12,107 bases of DNA from Bacteroidia bacterium (lineage in GTDB: Bacteria; Bacteroidota; Bacteroidia; Bacteroidales; BM523): the NCBI GenBank assembly GCA_016209245.1, contig JACQWN010000257.1, positions 1 to 12,107 of the forward strand, given 5' to 3'. The translations under genes and the position numbers were made by a program. Below, piece after piece: positions 6,028-12,107 of this stretch. Every line of letters begins with the position of its first letter. Positions within the stretch are counted from its first letter, which is position 1. Under the pieces are notes generated by a model. The model was not told the origin of the DNA and made no database searches. It was given only the letters and a program-made list of their open reading frames with translations.

Positions 6028-7888
6028 GACTGTCGTTGCTACACGATCCGGTCACTTCAATACTTGAATGATCCCATACGGTATCAGGCGGTAAACATAA
6101 TGAATCGGGATAAATGTGCGCCTGAACGCAGAGAGTCTGACCAATTTCAGCTTCACAGGATACAGAATCGGTAATATAAAATGAGCCGCAATCGCCGACA
6201 TCTATAGTTCCAATATTGAACCTGTAAATATTCCCGGTTTGTGATGACCATGGCAACGAGCTGCTTAAAGGAATTATTTCCGGCGGGAATGATATTTCGA
6301 TATAGGAATTGGACGCTTCGGAGGTGCCGGTGTTGCAATATTTAATGTAATAGGTATTAATAAAACATCGCCGAAGAATAGAACTACTGACAGTAATGTT
6401 TAATAAAGGGCATAAAATTGAAATATTGTTTCCAAAATTAACATTACTTGCAGTATCATAAAATTGATTGAAATTGATAGTATATTGGCTGCCGGAAGGG
6501 CAAAATACATCCCATAATTGATTAGGTAGTATTTCACTAACGATATAAGCGCCGGTATCAACCAAAACAGAATAATAACCATTTGAATCAGGTGTAGCGT
6601 AAATAGGACCCGGCTCTACTTTTATTTTACATTTATCTAACGAATATTCGTTTATATCCATTTGACAATTGGAATTTTCGTCAATAAAAACAGCGCCATT
6701 AATATAATTTGTAATTGTATTTCCTAAACTATCGGTTTTTATCAGATAAATATCAGTAGTATCTCCTTCATTAAAGCTACCAGTACCTCCGGTAATAATA
6801 AATCCATGATCGCTTGTCTGTTGAACTGAATTTGCAAAATCATTATTATTCCCGCCAAAAGTTCTGGTCCAAATAGTGTCTCCATAAGAATTGGTTTTTA
6901 TTAAGTATGCATCATAATCACCTGCGAAGTTATAGTTTTGCGTATAACCGGCAATAATAAAGCCATTATCATTGGTTTGTTGTATTGACCGGCCATAATC
7001 AGAATAAGCGCTACCAAAGGTATTAGTCCATAAAGTATCACCATCTGCATTGGTCTTTATTAAATAAACTTCCCAACTTCCGGCATAATAACTTTTTTTA
7101 GTCCATCCGGCAATAATAAATCCATTATCAATTGTCTGCTGAACCGCAGACCCGACATCAACATTTGTGCCTCCAAAAGTTTTAGTCCATAAAGTATCAC
7201 CATTAGTATCGGTTTTTATAAGATAAACGTCATAATTTCCAGCTCCAAAACTAAATGTATTACCAACAATAATATATCCATTATCGTATGTTTGCTGTAC
7301 TGAATTTCCCAAATCAATATTTGTCCCACCGAAAGTTTTAGTCCATAGAGTATCTCCATCGGTATCAGTTTTTATTAAATAAACATCCTGACTTCCAGCG
7401 CCAAAACTATATGTATAACCAGCAATAATATAACCATTATCAATTGTCTGCTGAACTGCAGACCCGGCATCAACATTTGTGCCTCCAAAAGTTTTAGTCC
7501 ATAAAGTATCACCATTAGTATCGGTTTTTATAAGATAAACGTCTTTACTACCAGTTCCAAAACTATATGTACTACCAACCATAATATATCCATTATCGTA
7601 TGTTTGCTGTACCGAATATCCTTCATCGCTATTTGACCCCCCAAAAGTTTTAGTCCATAAAGTATCGCCATTGGCATCCGTCTTTATTAAATAAACATCA
7701 GTATTTCCAGCGCCAAAACTATTAGTTTCACCAGTAATAATATATCCATTATCATTGGTTTGCTGAACTGAATTCCCTTTATCAATATTTATTCCGCTAT
7801 AAGTTCTTTCCCAACCTTGGGAAAAAACGGCATCTGTCTTTATGATTATTATTCCTATTAAAATAATTAAATAAACAATTGTTTTCAT
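5951..7888 (-). CDS. Secreted seven-repeat beta-propeller-like protein, cut off from its T9SS sorting domain
   Basis: The product is 645 residues long. It has an N-terminal signal peptide (residues 1-24, ending 'VFSQ') and then seven tandem repeats of 52-53 residues (26-392). Each repeat has the pattern 'WTKTFGG…D.G.SVQQT.DNG(Y/F)II.G.T…DVYLIKTD..GDT', as expected for the blades of a seven-bladed propeller. An SdrD-B-like segment follows ('INGAVFIDENSNCQMDINEY', about 396-485), then a beta-sandwich region with several cysteines. The frame runs into TGA at 5951-5953 directly after 'GDMAGTSNYRV', where homologues continue. The remaining module and sorting domain lie in the +1 frame. As written, the product could pass the Sec system but would lack the T9SS signal and probably stay in the periplasm. 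The propeller fold is inferred from repeat count and length. Confidence 0.8.
   Translation of the reverse strand: MKTIVYLIILIGIIIIKTDAVFSQGWERTYSGINIDKGNSVQQTNDNGYIITGETNSFGAGNTDVYLIKTDANGDTLWTKTFGGSNSDEGYSVQQTYDNGYIMVGSTYSFGTGSKDVYLIKTDTNGDTLWTKTFGGTNVDAGSAVQQTIDNGYIIAGYTYSFGAGSQDVYLIKTDTDGDTLWTKTFGGTNIDLGNSVQQTYDNGYIIVGNTFSFGAGNYDVYLIKTDTNGDTLWTKTFGGTNVDVGSAVQQTIDNGFIIAGWTKKSYYAGSWEVYLIKTNADGDTLWTNTFGSAYSDYGRSIQQTNDNGFIIAGYTQNYNFAGDYDAYLIKTNSYGDTIWTRTFGGNNNDFANSVQQTSDHGFIITGGTGSFNEGDTTDIYLIKTDSLGNTITNYINGAVFIDENSNCQMDINEYSLDKCKIKVEPGPIYATPDSNGYYSVLVDTGAYIVSEILPNQLWDVFCPSGSQYTINFNQFYDTASNVNFGNNISILCPLLNITVSSSILRRCFINTYYIKYCNTGTSEASNSYIEISFPPEIIPLSSSLPWSSQTGNIYRFNIGTIDVGDCGSFYITDSVSCEAEIGQTLCVQAHIYPDSLCLPPDTVWDHSSIEVTGSCSNDSLVCFTIYNTGEAGQGDMAGTSNYRV
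6713..7813 (-). repeat. Seven tandem 156-159-bp coding repeats (propeller blades)
   Basis: The repeats start at W26, W78, W130, W182, W234, W287 and W340 of the encoded protein. The first four are 52 residues (156 bp) and the last three 53 residues (159 bp). There is also a higher-order unit of two blades: 7122-7231 and 7434-7543 are 312 bp apart and differ at only two of 110 positions by my alignment. This points to a recent duplication of a blade pair. The first and last blades are the most diverged. Confidence 0.85.
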
Positions 7889-7951
7889 TTGTTAATATTT
7901 TTAAGGTTAATTCAATTTTTTTTACATAAGCTATAGTTTCAGTAAAAATCC

Positions 7952-7987
7952 TCTGAAGGTAACTATGAACGTTTGGCTACCTTCAGA
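7952..7987 (-). terminator. Hairpin terminator candidate after the hydrolase gene
   Basis: Perfect 10-bp arms, 7952-7961 (TCTGAAGGTA) and 7978-7987 (TACCTTCAGA), flank a 16-nt loop. In the direction of the hydrolase gene (stop at 8007) the hairpin begins 19 bp after the stop and is followed by GGATTTTTACTG, a short T-tract. The placement fits a Rho-independent terminator. The remaining sequence up to 7889 would then hold the promoter of the next gene, but I found no clear element in it. Confidence 0.5.
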
Positions 7988-8006
7988 AGATTTATAAATA
8001 ATTGGA

Positions 8007-9746
8007 TTATTTTAAAATAATGAATTTTCTGATGCTTGAATATCCGGCGCTTCGCAAAACAGAGTAATAAACGCCCTGTTCCATTTTAGCGATATAATCA
8101 ATTTTAAATAGTTCGCCTGACATAGCGGAATTATTGAATACAACGTCAATTCGCTGCCCAATTGAATTGAATATTTCAATTGTGACAAAACCGGATTCTT
8201 GTAAAGCAAAACTGAATGTTGTAGTTTGTGAAAACGGATTTGGATAAATATGCAAAGTTTTAATAAACTGCGATTTATTACTTATAGAATTATTATATAT
8301 GACTATTATATTTTTTGTTATTGTATCGCTGCACCCTTCATTGGTTGCAATCAGTGTAACAGAATATGTTCCGGTCGAATCATAAACATGAAAAGTATTT
8401 TCCACATTGCTTTCTTCGCCATCACCAAAATGCCAAATTACACTATCGGCATTCTGACTCGTATTTATAAAATAAACAAAAGAACCGATAGTAACGACTG
8501 TATCTGAAACAACAAATAAAGCCACGGGGAGACTACTAATCTCAATAGTTTTTACAATACTATCCGAGCCATAAATATTTGAAGCAATTAACTGCACATC
8601 ATACTGTCCGTTTTCTGGTATATCAACGCTTATATTTTGACCGGAAGCCGTTAAACCGTTACTGAAATTCCACGTATATGTTGTCGGTTGCGTCTGCCAC
8701 CAGCATTTACAATCTGCATTAAATTCAATGCATTGGGTTGTATCGTTTATTAAATAATAAAAATCGGCAGTAGGAGGAAACTTTTGCGGTTCGTGGTATG
8801 GCATATCAAACAGGTAATGCTCGCAAATAGTAACTGTATCTGTTAGGCTGGCTTTTGTGTTTATCATTGCATATCCATCATGCCCTATATTAGGAACTTC
8901 TGCATAGTACCATTGAAGGGTAGTTCCTCTTTCTATAGCATTTTGTAAAGAAAAATTATAAAAATTTACTGCCCGCTGATAACGATTTACTCCTTGACTA
9001 TCCATACAAGCATAATAAGGATTACCTGGAGGACCTGGGGCAGGCAATGTATCAGCAGTACCAATTAATACAGTATAATTTTCATTATAATAACCTTTAA
9101 CATGCTCTTGACAATAACTACCCATATAAGAATACCAGGGATTCGCTGTGTCTTGCCCAATACCACAACCTGTCTGCCAAAAAAAATTAATACCATATAA
9201 TGTATCTATTGGAAACGTATAATAATAAGGATTTACAGAGACGGCCATTTTAATAGGAATGGAATCAGCAATACCTTGCTTGATTAGCATATACCTTGTT
9301 ACACATTGACCGCCAGCAGAAAAACCAATTAATCTGACATTAATAGTATCTCTATTTTCACGTAAAAGTATATGGCGATAGAGAAATTTGAATAGCTCAG
9401 GTAACCATTTTTTACTTTTTGCCGTAATCCAAGGCGCAGTCGGTGCTGTAGGTGAAATAATTAATGCTTTTCTTCTATCAGCGATTTCATACAACAAAGT
9501 ATAGCCTTCATTTGCATTACCTCCCTGCCCATGACAATATAATATAATTTCACTTTGTAATGAATCATAATTTAAGGGTTTATAGTAGCCAACAGTCCAA
9601 GTATAATCACCAGGAATAGGTAAGGTTTCCACAGATTGTCCATAAGGGATAACCTGACAAAAGACAGTTGATGAAAAAAAGCATAAAATAATGAAGCCGG
9701 AATAAAATAGTATGGAAAAAAATAATATTGAAAATTTCGTTTTCAT
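8007..9746 (-). CDS. T9SS-exported alpha/beta-hydrolase (esterase-like) with two PKD domains
   Basis: The product is 579 residues long. Residues 1-30 form a long, very hydrophobic signal peptide ending near 'VFCQ'. The catalytic domain (about 35-320) has the alpha/beta-hydrolase marks: 'YCHGQGG' (70-76, oxyanion loop), the nucleophile elbow 'GFSAGG' with S143, a likely acid D232 in 'IGTAD', and H289 in 'NIGHDGY'. This suits a secreted esterase or polyester/feruloyl-esterase-like enzyme, but the substrate is not readable. Two PKD domains follow (about 325-404 and 407-483, the second with 'WHFGDGEES'). The type A T9SS domain runs from about 497 ('LHIYPNPFSQTTTFSF') to 'IRKFIILK'. The gene is complete and intact, unlike its two neighbours. 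Its sorting domain is clearly paralogous to that of the gene at 9859. The promoter was not identified. Confidence 0.85.
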   Translation of the reverse strand: MKTKFSILFFSILFYSGFIILCFFSSTVFCQVIPYGQSVETLPIPGDYTWTVGYYKPLNYDSLQSEIILYCHGQGGNANEGYTLLYEIADRRKALIISPTAPTAPWITAKSKKWLPELFKFLYRHILLRENRDTINVRLIGFSAGGQCVTRYMLIKQGIADSIPIKMAVSVNPYYYTFPIDTLYGINFFWQTGCGIGQDTANPWYSYMGSYCQEHVKGYYNENYTVLIGTADTLPAPGPPGNPYYACMDSQGVNRYQRAVNFYNFSLQNAIERGTTLQWYYAEVPNIGHDGYAMINTKASLTDTVTICEHYLFDMPYHEPQKFPPTADFYYLINDTTQCIEFNADCKCWWQTQPTTYTWNFSNGLTASGQNISVDIPENGQYDVQLIASNIYGSDSIVKTIEISSLPVALFVVSDTVVTIGSFVYFINTSQNADSVIWHFGDGEESNVENTFHVYDSTGTYSVTLIATNEGCSDTITKNIIVIYNNSISNKSQFIKTLHIYPNPFSQTTTFSFALQESGFVTIEIFNSIGQRIDVVFNNSAMSGELFKIDYIAKMEQGVYYSVLRSAGYSSIRKFIILK

Positions 9747-9812
9747 CAGGTTACGATTTAAAATTATCGAATTTTAATAGACAATAAATATTTCATCAAA
9801 AGTAATGAATTT

Positions 9813-9848
9813 AAAGAGTTCCGCCTTAAAGTAAAAGCAGAACTCTTT
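9813..9848 (-). terminator. Hairpin terminator candidate after the FG-GAP/ASPIC gene
   Basis: Perfect 9-bp arms AAAGAGTTC (9813-9821) and GAACTCTTT (9840-9848) flank an 18-nt loop. The hairpin starts 10 bp after the stop codon at 9859-9861 on the minus strand. Sequence downstream is A/T-rich but lacks an uninterrupted T-run, so termination strength is uncertain. It occupies the same position relative to its gene as the hairpin after the hydrolase gene. Confidence 0.4.
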
Positions 9849-9858
9849 GATAAAAAAA

Positions 9859-10758
9859 TTACTTAATGATCACAAGTTTATGAAATTCTGAAAAATCTGC
9901 ACTTCGCAGGATACAGTAATAAACGCCTGCATTCAGACCTTTAGAATCAAATTCTATTGTATATGTTTCATCCGATGCGGTAAATCCATTGTACAATGTT
10001 GCTACAGTTTGTCCAAGAGAATTTGCAATTTCGATTGTAGCAAAATTTGTTTTCTGAATAGTAAAGCTGAAGTTGGCTTTTTCTGTAAATGGATTGGGAA
10101 ATACTTCAAATGTGTTTTGGGTAATGTCATGTTTAGTGAACATTTCTTTGTTTTCATTTTCAGGAACGGCGGATTTATTTTTATGGTTTGTCTGACATGG
10201 TCCGAGGCAATCGCCGTGCGCAAGGTGCGCAGGCAAAGCGTTTTCGGCAATGCAAATTGTCTGGGGATTTCCCGGATTACCAGGGGGTATATGACATACA
10301 AGCACTTTATTATTTCCACATTTTACATCAACGATATCTATTATTTTTGTTATAGTTGTAGAACAACCATATCTTGTTACGGTCAAAGTAATCTCTCTTG
10401 TACCTGTTCCGCTAAAGATTACACCGAAAGGGTTTTCCTGTGTGGAAGAAGATGGTACTGCGTCCGCTCCAAAATTCCACTCAAATATTGCGCCATCGGG
10501 AACTCCGCCGCTATAGATAAAATCATAAACCAAACCGGTATTATTACATGAATGCTTGTAATCAAAAGCCGCAACAGGATATGGTTCGCCGAACAACATA
10601 TTATGAGTTGTATTTGTGAAAACCACTTCATTATAATCGAAATATATTCCTGCACGGTTGAATACAATAGTTCCATCAGGCGTATTGGAATTAGCTTTCA
10701 CTGCAAAAATAATTTGTCCTTTACTACCTTCCGGGTCTGAAGCGCTATCGGGTAACAT
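9859..10758 (-). CDS. C-terminal fragment of the FG-GAP/ASPIC protein: PKD, Cys/His motif, T9SS sorting domain
   Basis: This 299-residue frame is the 3' part of the gene that enters from the right edge. Homologous coding sequence actually begins about 45 bp before its ATG ('FEIIPGNIVTFRFDSI', from about 10803), so the ATG at 10758 is not a natural protein start and there is no signal peptide. In order it has the end of the conserved module ('LPDSASDPEG', 'NRAGIYFDYNEVVFTNT'), a PKD-like domain (about 61-145), and a Cys/His-rich motif 'VCHIPPGNPGNPQTIC…PAHLAHGDCLG' (154-186). A type A T9SS domain follows from about 213 ('FEVFPNPFTEKANFSF') to 'FHKLVIIK'. The Cys/His motif recurs in Bacteroidota secreted proteins and its function is unknown to me. 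It has C155, H156, C169, H178, H181, C184 and C188, so metal binding is possible. Confidence 0.75.
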   Translation of the reverse strand: MLPDSASDPEGSKGQIIFAVKANSNTPDGTIVFNRAGIYFDYNEVVFTNTTHNMLFGEPYPVAAFDYKHSCNNTGLVYDFIYSGGVPDGAIFEWNFGADAVPSSSTQENPFGVIFSGTGTREITLTVTRYGCSTTITKIIDIVDVKCGNNKVLVCHIPPGNPGNPQTICIAENALPAHLAHGDCLGPCQTNHKNKSAVPENENKEMFTKHDITQNTFEVFPNPFTEKANFSFTIQKTNFATIEIANSLGQTVATLYNGFTASDETYTIEFDSKGLNAGVYYCILRSADFSEFHKLVIIK

Positions 10759-12107
10759 TATACTATCAAACCTGAAAGTAACAATATTTCCTGGTATAAT
10801 TTCAAAATGCAGTAATCAAATGTATCGCCCAGACAATTTCCTGAAGCACAAATAGTAAAAAAGATTAGGTTGCCAATAGGAAAATCAACAGGGACAGTTA
10901 CATCAAAACAGAAAGAACAAAAACCACCGTTTGCGGGTAAATTACTACTACAATCAGTACTGATCTGTGTAATAAAATTCGGTACAGCAGTAACGCTAAC
11001 ATTAAATTCGGTAATAGCAGGACCATTATTAACAATAGAATAACATAATTGAGTAGTTTCTCCCGGGTAAGGATTAGGTTCTGTTGATACATCTACTATT
11101 AATACTCCACATGATAATTTTTCAAGAATATCAACAAAATCAAAGCCATGGACAATTTGATTCGGTGTAATATCTATATTATAAGAGACTTCAGTCTCAG
11201 GGCAATTGCTTACGGTTAGTATTTCATTTTCCAATTGAACCTGGTTTATTTCATAATTTCCGCCAAGTACTCTTAATTCATATTCTCCATTATAATCGGT
11301 AATAACATAGTAATCGCCAATTGCTGCTTTAATTAGTCGGTTTGGGAGGTAATAGTCGGTTGCAGGATCAAAGTCGCAATCATTATTAGTATCGTTGAAT
11401 ACAACACCTTTAATAATCCCTGGATTTTTAGGCGGCAAATCCGATACACACGCTTCGACCGGAAGGAATGTATTATCATCCTCAAATATCTTTACATACT
11501 GATCTATCCCCACACCCGTAAACATCTGTGTAATCCCCGAAGTAGGCCAAACCACTTTCAGCGTATCAATCACAGTAGCATCACCCAGTCCGAAGTGACA
11601 TACCAACCCGCTTACAGCACCTCCACCACCGCCGCCATACGCAGAATTACCGTTTATCTCGCGGAGTTGCCATATATCCTGCCCGTTGATATGCGCCTTT
11701 ATGTAAACCCTGGCGCCAATGGCGTCGCGGTTGGTTATTACGCCTTTGCATGTAACCTTGAACCAGTGATTGCCGTTGCCATTGTTGGCAAAAAGACTGA
11801 TGTAAAAATAATCGCTTGGTCCGCCATAAGCATTTGGTACGATTAAATCCAAATCGCCGTCATTATCGTAATCGGCCCAGGCTGCGCCATACGATTCCCT
11901 GCCATAATCCAGTATAACTGTTTCGGTTGTATTTCTTGTAAACGTGCCATCTCCGTTATTGTCGTATAAAAAATTACCGAACATGCTCGATACAAACAGG
12001 TCAAGGTCGCCGTCGTTGTCGTAATCGCCAAAGCAATTTCCTCCATTGTCAAACGTGAAAGTATTTACTACCGGTCCGTCTAAAACTGCTGTAAACTGAC
12101 CATCGCC
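10758..12107 (-). CDS. FG-GAP/VCBS and ASPIC/UnbV surface protein, partial at the window edge and frame-broken at its 3' end
   Basis: The frame is open to the right edge (449 visible residues), so the ATG at 11984 is internal and the true start is outside. Two calcium-loop repeats 'DYDNDGDLDL' lie at about residues 28-37 and 79-88, with 'NNGDGTF' between them, the pattern of FG-GAP/VCBS propeller repeats. An ASPIC/UnbV domain follows (about 114-210: 'NRDAIGARVYIKA', 'LREINGNSAYGGGGG', 'CHFGLGD', 'LKVVWPTSG'). After it come an SdrD-B-like domain ('IKGVVFNDTNNDCDFDPATD', about 231-330) and an Ig-like region with several cysteines. The frame then slips after 'GNCLGDTFDYC' (about 10810) and ends at TAA 10758-10760. 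The PKD and sorting domains continue in the -1 frame. Probably a cell-surface adhesin or secreted protein; function not known. Confidence 0.8.
   Translation of the reverse strand, partial: GDGQFTAVLDGPVVNTFTFDNGGNCFGDYDNDGDLDLFVSSMFGNFLYDNNGDGTFTRNTTETVILDYGRESYGAAWADYDNDGDLDLIVPNAYGGPSDYFYISLFANNGNGNHWFKVTCKGVITNRDAIGARVYIKAHINGQDIWQLREINGNSAYGGGGGGAVSGLVCHFGLGDATVIDTLKVVWPTSGITQMFTGVGIDQYVKIFEDDNTFLPVEACVSDLPPKNPGIIKGVVFNDTNNDCDFDPATDYYLPNRLIKAAIGDYYVITDYNGEYELRVLGGNYEINQVQLENEILTVSNCPETEVSYNIDITPNQIVHGFDFVDILEKLSCGVLIVDVSTEPNPYPGETTQLCYSIVNNGPAITEFNVSVTAVPNFITQISTDCSSNLPANGGFCSFCFDVTVPVDFPIGNLIFFTICASGNCLGDTFDYCILKLYQEILLLSGLIV

Noticed and set aside
6713..7813. CRISPR-like or non-coding tandem array
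   Set aside because: Repeats are 156-159 bp, have no spacers and keep an open reading frame with conserved protein motifs.
10009..10551. 180-aa open frame on the plus strand
   Set aside because: It lies antisense to the PKD, Cys/His and sorting-domain coding sequence, which has clear family motifs. The plus-strand translation has none.
10756..10812. Programmed -1 frameshift or TAATG re-initiation joining the two halves of the FG-GAP/ASPIC gene
   Set aside because: No X-XXY-YYZ heptamer is present in the right phase. Family sequence upstream of the ATG shows that the ATG is internal, and a module segment appears to be lost.

Overview
The window is AT-rich and most likely comes from the Bacteroidota or a close FCB-group relative. 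The main reason is a run of secreted proteins that end in the C-terminal sorting domain of the type IX secretion system (T9SS, 'NPF/NPA' start and a final short lysine/arginine-containing strand). SdrD-B-like, PKD, FG-GAP/ASPIC and conserved 'FDPN…NTGTDTAF…LPDS…FDYN' modules, a PorT-like outer-membrane barrel and an AAA-ATPase-like/PD-(D/E)XK protein agree with this. I saw no tRNA, rRNA, CRISPR array or transposase.

Layout. 2-169 (+) is the 3' end of a gene. 247-906 (+) is a small outer-membrane beta-barrel protein. 921-1841 (-) is a two-gene, type IV toxin-antitoxin-like module: an 80-aa putative antitoxin followed by an AbiEii-type nucleotidyltransferase, with a Bacteroidota-type promoter candidate just upstream. 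1880-2222 (-) is a frameshifted, truncated remnant of an integral membrane transporter. 2359-3426 (+) is an acyl-CoA dehydrogenase whose reading frame lacks a normal start codon. 3485-5191 (+) is an AAA-ATPase-like protein with a C-terminal nuclease-like domain. A perfect 16-bp palindrome (5185-5219) holds the stop codons of this gene and of the convergent gene that follows.

5218-12107 is entirely minus strand and holds three large T9SS-exported surface or secreted proteins: a seven-repeat beta-propeller-like protein (7888 down to 5218), a secreted alpha/beta-hydrolase with two PKD domains (9746 down to 8007), and an FG-GAP/ASPIC protein that runs in from beyond the right edge and ends at 9859. 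Hairpins that look like terminators follow the second and third genes in the direction of transcription.

The most notable feature is that the first and third of these T9SS genes are both interrupted inside the same conserved module. In each, the reading frame changes abruptly, and by comparison with what I remember of this family a stretch of roughly 80-110 residues seems to be missing at the break. The sorting domain is therefore out of frame with the exported part. This could be gene decay, recombination between paralogous modules, or an assembly collapse. The functional genes do not form one obvious pathway. The left part looks like an accessory patch with a TA module and gene remnants, the right part like a cluster of surface-protein paralogues. 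I did not find a convincing new defence or metabolic system.
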